A stretch of DNA of 64,000 nucleotides from Sorghum bicolor (GCF_000003195.3 NC_012878.2:57474629-57538628), one strand, 5' to 3'. Numbered from the stretch's first letter, positions 1-12,501 are shown. Notes: generated by a model from the letters alone, not told the origin. Numbers and translations: made by a program.

Positions 1-132
1 ATATTGTACCAAAGTCCTGTGTTTATTTACAGTTACTTTGACTGAAGGTGTTTTCATCAATTGAAGAGATGTTCTGCGCTGAAGTTGTACTCTTTTTCAC
101 TAACAGTAACTGGCTTGCTAACTGTTTTGCAG

Positions 133-3100
133 TCGTTGATGATTGCAGCGATTCCGAACGTCATTGGTTGGCTTGCAATCTCCTTTGCAAAAGTATGGCA
201 CACTATTGTGTTTCCTTTGTTTATTTCAACATTTTGCTTGACATATGACAACATTAGGCTTGAGCTTGATGACTGTTGGTGTCTGCTTTACAGGACTCTT
301 CATTTCTGTATATGGGACGCTTACTTGAAGGATTTGGTGTCGGTATCATTTCCTATGTGGTTAGTATAATAAAACTCCATCCCTGATTATTTTCTGCATA
401 GGAGATTTATGGCTTGAGAGTTAGGGTACTTGTGGTGTTTAGGCTGTACAAATGAGAAAAAAAGAACAAAATCAACTGAGATATCAACATTTTTGAGATG
501 AAGTGATCTATCCCTATGGAGTTATTTTTATTGGCAAAACAACCACAATGGAAGCATGGACCGGTTGTAACAATTAATTTTGATCTGCGAATTTCGTGGC
601 ACCAGGTACCAGTATACATAGCAGAGATATCTCCTCAGAACATGAGAGGGGCTCTAGGTTCTGTGAACCAGGTTTGCTTATACTCACAAGCATCTTATCT
701 ATTTGTGAGGTTGAGGTAAACACTTGGCTTGTTTATGCGGAACTTATTGTGCACTTGTTCATTCTACAGTTGTCTGTAACCCTTGGTATCATGTTTGCCT
801 ATTTGCTCGGCTTATTTGTTCCTTGGAGGCTTCTTGCAGTAATAGGTAATGTGGCTATACACTGATACACTAATGGGTCTGCTGTTTTTATTGCTGTTAG
901 TTTGCACTTCAATTCTGATATTTCAGCTCGCATGATCAGCAGCAGCAAATGATTTGAAAAAAATATATTGAATTCTATATATTAGGCAAATATTTTTGTT
1001 TTGACCCTATCTGAGATAACCTTTTTCCTAAAACGTGTAATGCCATACTTGTAGGAACCTTGCCCTGCATAGTGTTGATACCTGGCCTATTCTTCATTCC
1101 GGAATCTCCAAGATGGCTGGTAAATACATGCACAAGTGGGATAATGAACTCTGAATCATCGTGTCAATCAAATTTCCAATGGACGTTTCTTCCACTTATA
1201 TTTCTAGGCAAAGATGAATATGATGGATGATTGTGAGACTTCTCTACAAGTTCTGAGGGGATTCGATGCTGACATCACTGCAGAAGTGAATGATATAAAG
1301 GTAAGCACTTCCTTTTATTCTTAGACTGACTGAATATGATGTATGTGAACAATCTACCCTTTGAGTATCATTATTTCTTTAACATTGAGCACGTGGCTCT
1401 ATGTACTTCATTATTAAGAAATCAGTGGGATTAACTTTTAGCTTTTCTCCCCATTATGCAGAGAGCAGTAACATCAGCAAACAGAAGGACTACAATCCAT
1501 TTTCAGGAGTTGAACCAAAAGAAATACCGAACACCCCTAATTGTAACTTAACATTATCTGCTTATCTTATACCTAGTCAGTATTCACATTTTGTAATTGG
1601 CAGTTTGTGACAATGCCACAACTTTTTGCAGATAGGAATTGGTCTACTTGTGCTGCAACAGCTAAGTGGAATAAATGGTATACTGTTTTATGCAAGTAGC
1701 ATCTTCAAAGCTGCAGGTAACCTGTGCACTTGTCCACTGGATTGTGATTTTTATTACAAGTTGCGCATATAAGTTTTAGGCAAGAAATTTTGAATATCTT
1801 GCAAATTTAATTGGGGCATTAGAGGGAAGTGTTTGCTAGATAACCAACATAAGTATCTTATTGGCAATATGGAATATAGTGGCCTTATTGTTCCTAATGC
1901 ATTATAACATGTTCAGAAAAGCTAACAAGTGTATACCCTTATAAGTGGTAACATGGTTTAACATTTTCCTGCCTTGGTGAATGATGACTTTTCATTGTTT
2001 ATATCATTGCCAAAGCACCGTGTCTCTATCTTTGCCTACAACATTGCTAGTTTTAGCTTTTAATTTAACAATCAAGTTCTTCAGGTCTCAAGGACAGTGA
2101 CTTGGACACATTTGCACTTGGAGCTATTCAGGCATGTGAATAATAACTAAGACTGACTTCATCTAGTCTCTCTGTATTTTATTTTAATCTTCTTACCCTT
2201 CCATGATTCCATCAGGTTCTTGCCACTGTTGTTACAACCATGTTCTTGGACAGAGCTGGTCGACGAATCCTCCTTATTGTAACTAACTTCTGCTTCCCTC
2301 TAGTGCTATTATCTGGTAGGTTTTCTGTAGCTTAGTTTAATTTCTACTTCAAATTGCAGATTTCTTCTGCTGGGATGACTATAAGCCTTCTTGTAGTTGC
2401 TATTGTATTTTACATCAAGGTATGATTCAGGTTCCTTTGCAATAAGATTCTGATGAGAAGATAGTAGTTCTTCTGAACACTTTGCATTACTGCAGTACAT
2501 GGTTTATGGACACTTTGATATGCAGTTGTTGCAGGGTCTCCCGTCTGATTTCACTGATGTATTTTTCTTTCTTGTCATGGTTTATTTGTTTCAGGATAAT
2601 CTTTCACATGACTCTGACTTGTATAACATCTTAAGTATGGTGTCCTTGGTTGGTGTCGTGGTAAGTCAGTCAATTACATTTCATCTGAACATTTGTTTTA
2701 GTTGTGGAATGTGTGCCGTGATTTTGTGCTCAAATACTTCGTTCAGGCCTATGTCATTGCCTTCTCCTTCGGTATGGGTGCCATTCCTTGGATCATAATG
2801 TCCGAGGTAAAGTACCTTAAAGCATAGCGAATACATCTCATTAGATGTCTCTCTCTCTTTCGGTTTTCACTGAAGAGCACTGTTCATATCCATAATTCCA
2901 TAATTTTAGAGCAAGTGCTCTTAGGCACAGTCTGTAAGCAATCTGAAGGCTGATTTCAAAACTTTGCTTTTTGTAGATCCTCCCAGTTAGCATCAAGAGT
3001 CTTGCAGGAAGCTTTGCGACCCTTGCCAACTGGTTGACATCCTTTGGAATAACAATGACAGCCAACTTGCTGATCAGCTGGAGTGCTGGAGGTCCGTATG

Positions 3101-3297
3101 GGTTTGTGCTTATCTCGTGTAGAGTAGGATCATATGTGAACTATCAGACCTTACACAGGTTACCTTTGTTTCCAAATTGTACAGGTACGTTTGCCTCCTA
3201 CATGATTGTGAGTGCCTTCACTCTCGTGTTTGTAATCATTTGGGTGCCAGAGACGAAGGGAAGAACCCTCGAGGAGATACAATGGTCATTCCGCTGA
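133..3297 (+). CDS. ERD6-like sugar transporter (MFS), 3' fifteen exons; 5' end outside window
   Basis: Membrane monosaccharide transporter of the major facilitator superfamily; the ERD6-like group is known for tonoplast sugar export, so the substrate here is inferred. I traced exons by frame and GT/AG sites: 133-192, 294-359, 606-671, 770-845, 1055-1119, 1208-1300, 1462-1542, 1632-1716, 2085-2131, 2216-2278, 2360-2419, 2595-2660, 2747-2806, 2977-3091 and 3185-3297 (stop TGA). They join in frame to 371 codons. Family motifs appear in order: [53 protein letters not shown] cut short at the exon end, [29 protein letters not shown], and the C-terminal [15 protein letters not shown]. The first visible exon starts in phase 0 after an acceptor at 131-132, and bases 1-132 are intron. 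The intron after 2131 has a GC donor. The N-terminal roughly 100-120 residues are missing only because the window begins here. Confidence 0.93.
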
Positions 3298-4925
3298 GCT
3301 CCAGCGTCTTCAAGATACGAAATGGTTCTTCACGTTTTGTTGCTTTAGATAGTTTTAATATGGTTATTCATCTGCAATGGTTCTTCAAGTTTTTTGTCGC
3401 TTTAGATGGAGAACATTGATTCACGTAATCAGTGTTCTTGGCTATTCTTTCGCAGCTCAAATCACTCGATGAAGGCCACACATTCTTTCTGTTCGTAAAA
3501 GGTCTTGTACATGAAATTGTATACATTGTTGTTTTAACTTTACCCCAATAGGCCTGTAAATGCTTGTGCAGTAACTTATATTACTTCTCTTCCCTTCAAC
3601 ATTGTAAGATAAACGACAGTTGCCAAAATAAAATCTAAACCTTGATTCCAGTATTCAATTGAAATACGGGCATGTCTGTGTATTGTTCTTGAGCAATCAA
3701 ATTCTCTAGCACATTTCTTGAAGTCTGCCTGCTTTTGAAATTTTTCCAGTTAATAGTCCCATTAGTACTGCTGCTAACGACCTTGTTATGACAAGGTTCG
3801 GTCAGTTTAAACAGGAAGCAACTCTAGTTAGAAAACCGTACACTGAACTAATTCCAAAAGGAGGTCACCAAATGCTTACAGGCACCAATGCATCGACCTC
3901 CTGTGCTGTTACCTGCACTTTTGACTGGAACAAGATTTGAAAAATGAATGTTGAAAATAATGTGAAGATCTTCATATGCCAATTTGCCGGTCAAGCAAAA
4001 GTGCAAAACATTGCAAGACAAATCCGTTGGTATCCCTAAAGGAAAACATTGCAAGGCGAGGAGTTAGGTTTGACACCCTCTGTCCTATACTCCTATGTGC
4101 CACAGATTTGATGAAGATATGGACAACTTATTTCTCAAATGCAATGCGGCTATGTTGGCTGCTTCTGGATTTGGATGAGGTTATGGAGATACTATATTAG
4201 AGAAAAATTGGGAGTTCGACAGGGATAAACAGAAAACTATTCTCCTACTATAGTGCTGGACTACTCGTGGTCAAACTCAAAATGGGCATGGTTCGGATCA
4301 GTGGAGCGGTTCACTGAACTGATCCATAAAATGGAACCAAATGGGCTCCAACGGTATAACTTAGCTCTAATCATTTAAGCATTTGGCTATATTATTGACC
4401 TTGCTCTTAGGGGTCCCCAAATGGCCAAATGCATGCAGTCAAGCAGAGGAGGTGATGATTGATCGTTGGTGGAGTGAGTGACCTCACACTAGCAAAAGTG
4501 GGCAAACATCATCTGTGGACAACGGCCTTCTATATCCAGTTATCCACTCGCCTTTTGGATGAGATGGTGATGATTACTGAACGAGTGAAAAGTAGTGTTA
4601 GCTAAATCACCTGTCAAATCTACTAGTACTCCAATAAAGAATATAATACGGAGTACTCCGTACTACTCCATCCAAAAAGACTGTCATTGTATGAATCTAG
4701 CTAGACAAGTGCTGTCCAGATTCATATTCATACCAGTACTATTTTGGAATGTAGGGAGGACACAATTTGGCACGCGAGCTTCTTCCAAACTTGCACGTTG
4801 ATGGTCGGTCTAGCAGTACAATGCAACTTTTGTGGGGATCTGATTCTGATCTCATTGCTGGTAACAAAATCACTACTACGTAACGTACTACTACTCTCTC
4901 TTCTCAGTAGCCTAGCCTAGTGCTG
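3298..4925. other. Intergenic: ERD6-like 3' UTR and convergent GATA 3' flank
   Basis: AT-rich DNA between two convergent genes. The first 250 bases should hold the transporter's 3' UTR. Apart from a short Stowaway-like element near 4664-4760 I see no coding potential: the ORFs here are short and lack recognisable motifs. Confidence 0.5.
4664..4760. mobile_element. Short Stowaway-like MITE
   Basis: The left end reads TACTCCATCCAAAAAGACT and the right end, reverse complemented, reads TCCTCCCTACATTCCAAAAT. This is a degenerate pair of Stowaway-type inverted ends about 97 bp apart. No clean TA duplication is visible. Confidence 0.35.
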
Positions 4926-5801
4926 CTAGTAATACTGGAACAAAGTGTGCCTCTCCGGGACGGCGAACGCCGGCGAGGAGGGCACGACGTTGAGCATCCA
5001 CGACAGGCAGGGCCCGTCCGCGTCGACGACGCCGTCACCACCGTACATCCCGTAGGACGCCACTGACTTCCCGTAGCATCCCCACTGCTGCTGTTGCTGC
5101 TGCTGCGGCGGTCGAGCGTAGCCGCCGCACGCGTACAGCCAGCCCCCGCTGTCCTGTGTCGCCGGCGCTGGCGCCACCGCCGCCGCGGCGCGCCGCTCCT
5201 CTTTCTTGTACCGTATCCCGCAGGCGTTGCACAGCGACTGCAACAGAAACGAGCAGGGGAACGTGAGACCAGACCAGCCCGCATGACAGGCATGCATGCA
5301 TGGCAATGGATGGCATATTGGCATGACAGGCCAACAGGACGAACTGTGCGCCACGCCCACGCGAAAAGAAAGAAAAATGTGGGGTCGTGTCAACACACAC
5401 ACCTTGGGTCCCCGCGGGCCGTTCCGCCAGAGCGGCGTCGACGCGGTGTCGCAGTTGGCGCACCGCCGGGGCGGCGAGCCTTCTTGTTGTTGTTGGAGTG
5501 GCTCCTCGACCAAGACGGCGGCACCGCCACCGCCACCGCCCGCACGCGCGTGGACAACGCCGGCGGCCTCGGCCCGGCGCGTGGACGGCGTGGCGAGCGA
5601 CAGCGTGCAGTCGACCGGGCCGCCGTCCTCCGCGTGGTAGTAGTAGCACTGCTCCGGCGGCAACGCCATGGGCATGGGGAACAGCAGCGAGAAGGCCGGC
5701 GCCGACGCCGCGCACCTGCCGCCGCAGCCTCCGGCGTAGCGCGGCCCGCACGCGCACGGCGGAACCTCCTGCTGCAGCATCGATCCCCTGCTCACAGACA
5801 C
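4926..5801 (-). CDS. HAN-type (class B) GATA zinc-finger transcription factor, two exons
   Basis: Nuclear DNA-binding protein of the HANABA TARANU subgroup, which in grasses includes NECK LEAF1 and tassel sheath1 (bract and organ-boundary control); the exact orthologue is not decided here. Exon 1 is 5403-5801 and exon 2 is 4926-5237, with a GT-AG intron at 5238-5402; the spliced product is 236 aa. Residues 63-75 read VDCTLSLATPSTR, the HAN signature (usually SLGTPSTR). The single zinc finger is C114-x2-C117-x18-C136-x2-C139 with LWRNGPRGPK, then the basic tail IRYKKEERR. The C-terminus has LSWMLNV (about 211-217), comparable to LSWRLNV in HAN. Residues 87-93 and 103-106 are Gly and Gln runs, with Gln again after the finger. 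The start could be Met1 (5801) or Met8 (5780). A TATA-like run lies at 5897-5917. The intron has no stop in frame, so an unspliced reading gives 291 codons. Confidence 0.92.
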   Translation of the reverse strand: MSVSRGSMLQQEVPPCACGPRYAGGCGGRCAASAPAFSLLFPMPMALPPEQCYYYHAEDGGPVDCTLSLATPSTRRAEAAGVVHARAGGGGGGAAVLVEEPLQQQQEGSPPRRCANCDTASTPLWRNGPRGPKVCVLTRPHIFLSFRVGVAHSSSCWPVMPICHPLPCMHACHAGWSGLTFPCSFLLQSLCNACGIRYKKEERRAAAAVAPAPATQDSGGWLYACGGYARPPQQQQQQQWGCYGKSVASYGMYGGDGVVDADGPCLSWMLNVVPSSPAFAVPERHTLFQYY

Positions 5802-5896
5802 AGGCTTGAACGACGACGAGTCGACGACGGACCAACACGCACGGCCGGGGCTGGGCTAGTCGCAGTGGTTGGTCGGCGACTCGGCGTGGCGTGGTG

Positions 5897-5917
5897 TATA
5901 TATATATATATATATAT
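5897..5917 (-). promoter_or_regulatory. TATA-rich core promoter of the GATA gene
   Basis: An alternating TA run of about 21 bp lies about 95-115 bp upstream of the GATA start codon on the minus strand, in otherwise GC-rich DNA. This is a suitable distance for a TATA box with a short leader. It is also a microsatellite, so its length may vary between lines. Confidence 0.45.
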
Positions 5918-7700
5918 CGGGATATGAATTGGATCGTAGCGCCCGGGCAGTGTGCAGCAGCAGGGAGGTGATCGAGGGGCTGTCGGTTCTTGGCAGCAGC
6001 CGGCTGGGAGCTCGCGGCGGCCAACAGCTCCGTGTGCGCACGCACACAGTGCACAGCACGGTGCCAGCAGTACGGCGGCGATCTCGAGCCGAGCGGGCGG
6101 TGGCAACGAAGCAGCTGCAGCGGTTGGCTGGCTCCGGTGGTTTTTATACGGACGACGGCGCGTGAGGGAGGAGGCGGGGGCGCTGGATTTGGTGGCGCGA
6201 CACCGGCACGGGAAGCGAAGCGATGCGATGCGGTGTTCAGTGGCGCGTGTGCCCGCGCGCATGTCTGCCCGCGTGTCTGCCGGCCTCCACTCCACTGGGC
6301 TCTGCAGACTGCAGGTTGCAGGCAGGCGGCAGTGCGGGCGGTCAAGGGTCAAAAGGGCGGCCACGTGAAACGGGGAGCAGTCTCCCAGGCGTTCGCGCTC
6401 TCGACGGCCGGCAAATAAAAGCCTGGGGACGCGGGCGCGCGGCGGGAGCTGTGCTTGGACTGGACTGGACTGGACTGGAGGTGGTCGGAGCAGTAGAATC
6501 GCCCGTCGCCGATCACGAGGCGCACAGTCCGATCTGTTCCTCCCCCTCCTCCTCCTCCTCTGCATCAACTACATGTGGATCCGTGTGACCACTGACGAAC
6601 ACCGAGCGTATATTCGTGGCTGCTTTCGACAGTACCATACTATCTCGAAATGAAATAGCAGAGAGCCCGAGAGCATGCTCAATGACAATGAGGGACGAGC
6701 AATAGCGAAATGAAATGCCTGTGAATAATCCATGAGGCCTAATTTGAAAACTCCAATCCCTTCTAGATCTCAGAGTTTTCTCCTTTTTTTTTAGCTGGAT
6801 AGATAATCCATGGAAATATCATTTTAATTAAATATAAGGGATTCTAGGTGGACAAAACACTTTTGCATTAACTAGTTGAATGAATTTGGTAGATATTTAT
6901 TTTTAGTTTGGTAGATATTATATTTGTATTTGTTATTTTTCGCTAACCACTATGAATCATGTTGATGATAGCATTTGATTTAATTAAGAAATAAAGTAAG
7001 CGCACATACGTCTTTAGTGTTCTCTTAATACCGTTCCAAAATTTTAAAATGCACCGTACTAGGAGAGGGGACAAAGGAACCGTTACTTACGACAGTCTCA
7101 ATGGGAGTTTTAAGTGAGTTTCATTTGCATTAAATGAGTTATCACATGGGCATTTATGATGATATGACAGTATATTTAAGAATAAAGAGAAGAAAAGGTT
7201 TCATCTACAGATAAAACTCAATTGGCACGAGTATAATCATGGAATTATATATGAAACTATGGACTGATTTGTTGTAAGATAAAAATATTACTGAATGACT
7301 GACATATTCGGCAAATAAGCTCAAGCGAACGGACTTTAAGAGTGAGAGTTTCATCTAAGTTTTATTTCATTATATGTAACATGATAGTCAATAGCATAAA
7401 ACTACCTAGAGACTAGCCAGTCTTGACCATTTTTTTTATCGATAATAACACACAACGTAGAACGGATTCACGGATACCGCACGTCTTTCCTGGTGTGCGA
7501 GGGCATGCATGCACAGCGGATATATATGCCCCAGTCTCCAAAGGCCCAAACGGACGTTTGTGTCCTTGCTTTCCTTTGCAAAAAAAAAAAAAAAAACGAA
7601 GGGCACCGCACATGCCCCCGCGATTGGCTACACGCAGGGAGGTGCTGCTGCTGCACACCTCGGAGCCCTCCTGGCTGGGGCTATAAACGGAAAAGAGAAT
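5918..7700. other. Intergenic: GC-rich GATA upstream region, then AT-rich DNA
   Basis: Bases 5918-6590 are GC-rich. They give long overlapping ORFs on both strands without recognisable motifs and are probably the GATA promoter and leader. From 6600 the sequence is AT-rich. There is a poly-A run at about 7580-7595. I see no gene. Confidence 0.45.
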
Positions 7701-8044
7701 GGCCTGTTTAGATTGGCAATGAAAATTTGTTGGGTGTCACATCGAATATGTCGGAAGGATGTCGGGAGGGTTTTTTAAAAACTAATAAAAAAACAAATTA
7801 CATAACTCGTCAGGAAACTTCAAGACAAATTTATTAAATATAATTAATCTGTCATTAGCATATGTGGGTTACTGTAGCACTTAAGGCTAATCATGGAGTA
7901 ACTAGGCTTAAAAGATTCGTCTCGCGATTCTCAACTAAACTGTGTAATTAGTTTATTTTTTATCTACATTTAATGTTCCATGCATGTGTCCAAAGATTCG
8001 ATGGGATGGATGAAAAAATTTTAGGTGGGAAACTAAACAGGGCC
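7701..8044. mobile_element. MITE, 344 bp, GGCCTGTTTAG ends (long subfamily)
   Basis: The left end is GGCCTGTTTAGATTGG and the right end CTAAACAGGGCC. The interior (GATTCGTCTCGCGATT, AACTGTGTAATTAG, CATGCATGTGTCCAAAGATT) is shared with the element at 20363-20708, which lies in the opposite orientation. I found no clear target-site duplication. Confidence 0.75.
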
Positions 8045-8588
8045 TAAATAAAGAGAAGAAGGGATCGAAACGAATGGAAAGAAGCAAAAGGGGAGGAAGC
8101 AGCAGAAGAATCCCATCATCGATCGACCGGTCCAGACCATGCAGCAGGTCGGAGCAGGAAGCTAGGATGATGAACTCGAGAAAAGACGTGGTGGATGTGC
8201 ATGATTATTGCGTTGCGCGCCCTTGCATGCATGCATGCTGCGCGTTTCTGAATCGGCCGTTCAGAAACGACGGGGAAAAGGCCCCGGGTCAAACCGAGAA
8301 ACTGATGAATGATCATCTCGAGCGACGCGATTTGTTGGCTCGTGATTGGCTAGCTCTTCTTGATCATCACAACTTGTTTGATCAGATTTTATCTTTTGAA
8401 AATCCGACAGGAACTTTGCCTTTCAAGTTTTTTTTAGAATGGTAGAAATAATATCATTTATGAGCTACTTAATTTGTGATGAAAAAACAATATCCATTAT
8501 GGTACAAATAATATCCATAATTAGATAATAATTATCAAATACTATAAACGAAGAAAAGAGAGCCTCAGTTTGTCGGAACGACTGGTTA
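8045..8588. other. Intergenic, no gene seen
   Basis: Mixed-composition DNA with an open frame of 123 codons from 8074 that has no motif or compositional support. It is probably not coding. Confidence 0.4.
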
Positions 8589-8878
8589 GACTGTCTCCAA
8601 CAATCCTCACCCAAAATACAAGACCCATTTGTCCTTTGGGTAGCGCTATAGGTAAAAGGTTTCATACCTATTTTTAGTCTTCTCCAACAACAAGACCTAA
8701 AAGACAACACTCTCTGCAAATGGGTCTCGAGGAGATAGGATACCCAAATTTGAGTTATGCCTCTCCTGATACCCAAAGTGGGTCTTCTGTATGGGTCCTC
8801 TGTTGGAGGCTATAGGTATTGTGTTGGAGACTCATTTTGGGTTTGGGTTTTCAAATGGCTCTCCTGTTGGAGATAGCC
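8589..8878. mobile_element. Tourist-like MITE, 290 bp, TTA duplication
   Basis: The inverted ends are GACTGTCTCCAACAAT and, on the other strand, GGCTATCTCCAACAGG. Both sides carry the trinucleotide TTA (8586-8588 and 8879-8881), the PIF/Harbinger target site. The interior repeats ACCCAAA/TTTGGGT motifs in inverted arrangement. Confidence 0.75.
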
Positions 8879-9314
8879 TTAGGTCTCAAAGCTAGGAGTC
8901 CTCCATCTTTAACTTCCAAAAAAGGCGATCGGTTGCAGAGAAAGCCAAAGCCGATGGAACAACATTAGCCTGATGATGATTCCGTGTATGTTTTCATTTG
9001 CCGCGCGCGCTGGCCACAGCCAAATTAAAGTGCCGAGTGCCGACACCGACCGCCGCCGGCCAGCTCCATCGACCCGCTACATGTGCACGTACCGTACGGT
9101 CCCACGGGGTACTGACGTACGAGTACTACGTACAGCTGCATGCAGTATCGTTCTGCAAATGCTTGACTGCTGCACACGGCGCAGTGGCACACCAGTCAGG
9201 CAGTCACCGGAGTCACCAGGCGACAGGCTAATGATCGCCTCGTGTGCGTGCGGCAGCGTGACCACGCGTACTACCAGTCGCCGTACAGCGGCCCCCGAAC
9301 CGCACTGTCATCAA

Positions 9315-9540
9315 GGCCTCTTTTAGTTGCAAATTTTTTTACAAAATAAATACTATAGTATTTTTGTTTGTATTTAACAAATATTATTCAATCATAAACT
9401 AACTAGACTTAAAAAAATTCAAAAACTATATAATTAGTTATTTTTTATTTATATTTAATGCTCCATGTATGTGCCGTAAGATTTGAAATGACAGAGAATC
9501 TTGAAAAATTTTACAAATTTTTTGGTAAGTAAACAAGGCC
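9315..9540. mobile_element. MITE of the GGCCTTGTTTAG family, 226 bp, CAA duplication
   Basis: The ends are GGCCTCTTTTAGTTG and GTAAACAAGGCC, with CAA directly repeated at 9312-9314 and 9541-9543. The interior (AACTAACTAGACTTAAAA, ATATAATTAGTT) matches the other copies in the window. Confidence 0.8.
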
Positions 9541-11091
9541 CAATTTCGTAAAACACCTCTGATCATCACAGCGACCACCGGTAGAAAAAAACTCCTAAGC
9601 ACACATGCGAGGTTTGTTCATCTCACAGAGATACAATGTCGCTATGTAAAAGTAAGATAGGAGTTTGAGGATTTTCTCAATCTATGTGAAAAGATCTTCT
9701 TAAGCTGGAAACCCGAAGGCTGTCTTGCCATCGTGGATCTTCAAGTGCTTCTCGCGGTTTAAGCTCATCTAATTTTGAAATTAACAAAATTTATATAAAA
9801 TAATAACATTTGAATTTTCAAACAAATTTACTAGAAAAAATAAGCTATCTCAGGAGTTGTCATCCGTTATAATAGTAAAAATTTAATTCTCCCGTTTGTA
9901 TTAGTTAGGACTAATTATTAGCTAGAACTAAAAGTTAGCTCAAATTAGCTAGGATTAGACTGTTAGTTGGCTAAGAACTAGTTTAAATCCTGACTAAAAA
10001 ATTAATCCATCTATTATTAGCCTTATGTTTTAAATAGACTAGAGCCAATTTTGATTAATTTTTAGCTAACTAACAATTAACCTTTGGTATCTGGTTATAT
10101 TCATGGCCACACCACAGACCAGTTGAAGTCGAACAGCTGGTTTTCCGTCCTCCTTAACCCTTCATCACACAGATCTGGGTGGAAAGCGAGCTAGCTCATA
10201 CACATAACACACGGCCCCTCCTGGCGGTATTGGGCTCCCCCATCACTTTAAGGGCTTGGGCTCTATTTTCGAACCTCACCTTGGCCCAGCCTTAGAATCC
10301 TTGGCAAGTGCACAAGGGCTGGGCCTTTGCTAAACCGGAAAGGGAGACTGAACTCTGAAGCGCTAGGGAGGCACGTATATTCATCATGTGTTGCTAAAAA
10401 AAACGTATATTCAATATTCATCATGTTGATGTTCAATTGTTCATATATGGCAGCTTTTATTATATTCATATATGGGCTACAAAAAAATGAACCTCCATAT
10501 TCATATATATATAGCAGCTTTTATATGCAAATCGATGCTATACTGCCATCATGTTGAGTGAGGTTCATATATGGGCAGTTTTTTCTATGGGCACGTATAT
10601 CGTGTAGTTATTAGACACACAAGGCACCTAGTCGAGCCAGCTTTGTTAGAGTAGATGGCGAGATGGTGCCTGGTGTCCTTTTTTATGCGTAGTACTGATT
10701 TAATTACTCCTGCCAGCTTCATCAAATTACTCACCCTGCCAAATTAAATCCTACAAGTCGTAGTAACCAACGGATGTCGCTTGGCAGCATTACCAGTTGT
10801 CCTGCATCATTGTTTTGCTTGGCACGGTGTTCGCTTCACTTACCACTGGCTGGCTGGTTTGTGAGTACTTCGATCTGAAGAAAATAGGGTACTAGTACTT
10901 GATTAGCATGCAGCCTGCACATTTAGCCAGACAAGATGACACGTCGGAGTTAGAGAAAGGGCCCGTACTATAACGTGGCCCAGCAGCCAGCACAAGGAAC
11001 ATGATGCTCAGTTTCATCTTTGACCAAGGGCCTTGGTTTCGCAGATTAGAGGGCAAAAATAACACTGTAGATGCAGATCTTGCCTTGTTGC

Positions 11092-11281
11092 ACATGGGCC
11101 ATGGCTGTATGCAGGTCTGTTGTCGGTTTTGTTTTTCCAAGAGAGAGACCGACAACAGGAGCGCCTCTGAACCAGCAAAAACAGGGCATGAGCCATGGCT
11201 GTATGCAAAGGCTGTCGTCGGTTTTGTTTTTCCAAGAGAGAGACCGACAACTGGAACGCCTCTGAACCAGCAAAAACAGGG
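11092..11281. repeat. Tandem duplication, two units of 95 bp, each with a hairpin
   Basis: Unit 1 is 11092-11186 and unit 2 is 11187-11281, differing at a few positions. Each holds an inverted repeat, with TGTCGGT and ACCGACA arms around GTTTTTCCAAGAGAGAG. In unit 1 the stem extends to TGTTGTCGGT/ACCGACAACA (10 bp, perfect). Confidence 0.85.
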
Positions 11282-11491
11282 AGCGTTTCATGCGAGTATA
11301 CTCCATGTTTCTCGTCAGCGACAAAGAACAAGTAAAGCACCAAGCAGGCATTCTGCGTAGCAAACTGAGCGTCCAAAACAAGTGAGCCAACGAAAGGAAC
11401 TAGGGTAGCGTCTCTTGATAAAATGGTAAAAGCTGCTGATTCAACGAGGTCCAAAACTGATGGGGATAATGGTACGATACTACACAGCATA

Positions 11492-11598
<107 letters not shown>

Positions 11599-12239
11599 TT
11601 TTGAAAAATAATGTGCTTCTTAAATCGTATCCCTTCTTAGCACGAAAAGAGCGATAGCTCAAGTGACATGGATCTTACAGTAATGTGGAGCACAAGATGC
11701 TTACTCTTCCATTAAATATTGATGAGAAGTGTGGTCGAAGACTTTCGTAATCGTAATGGATGACAATGCCTTTCAATTATGGAAAATGTTAATGCGAAAA
11801 AAGATAAATCATCAAACTTATCAACGTATAGTGAAGAGCACTAGTTTTGAATTATATTTTCCACGATTGTACTGTATCTAGTATGGCACCAGTTTTCTTC
11901 TAAAGAAAATCCAAAGACCATGGGTAATGGTAATGAGAATGCCTAAATCAGAACCTTCCTTCAGTCAAAACACACAGGAGACAAAGGCCCCTTTGAAACC
12001 CAGAAAATCATACAGAAAGTTTTACAGTAATCAGTTTTTTAGGGAAAAAAAGTATGCATGATTTAATAAAAAAAATTCCCACGTTGCAAAAGGGCCGATG
12101 AAAATTTTAGACTTCAGTTTAACAAGGAATATAACTGAACAAACTGACAGAGAGAAGTAAAACAGCTTGTGTGAACAAGATCACCTCTCAGAGATTAGGA
12201 ATTTAACAGGATAATCTGATGAAGGAAAAAAAACAGCTA

Positions 12240-12499
12240 CTCCCTCCATCCCAAATTGTAAGTCATTCCAAAAATTTTAGAGAGTTAAAGCATTTTCACG
12301 TTTAACCAAAATTATAGAAAAAAATACTAAGATTTGTAACGTAAAGTGAATATACTATGAAAATATAATTAAGAAAGAATCTAATGATACTTAGTTAGTA
12401 CCATAATTATTATTATTTTATAATATAAATTTGGTCAAACTTAGAAAAGTTTGACTCTCCAAGATTCTTAGAATGACTTACAATTTGGGATGGAGGGAG
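12240..12499. mobile_element. Stowaway MITE, 260 bp, TA duplication
   Basis: The ends CTCCCTCCATCCCAAATTGT and its inverse are flanked by TA (12238-12239 and 12500-12501). The inverted arms extend for tens of bases (AAGTCATTC... opposite GAATGACTTACAATTTG), so the transcript could fold into a long hairpin. Confidence 0.9.
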
Positions 12500-12501
12500 T
12501 A

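Noticed and set aside
1..132. Possible additional exon of the transporter at the window edge
   Set aside because: No stretch matches the expected residues before SLMIAAIPN, and a polypyrimidine tract with AG precedes 133, so this is intron.
5035..6345. 436-codon frame on the minus strand and several long frames on the plus strand over the GATA gene
   Set aside because: These are alternative frames in GC-rich DNA. Only the frame with the HAN motif and zinc finger matches a family.
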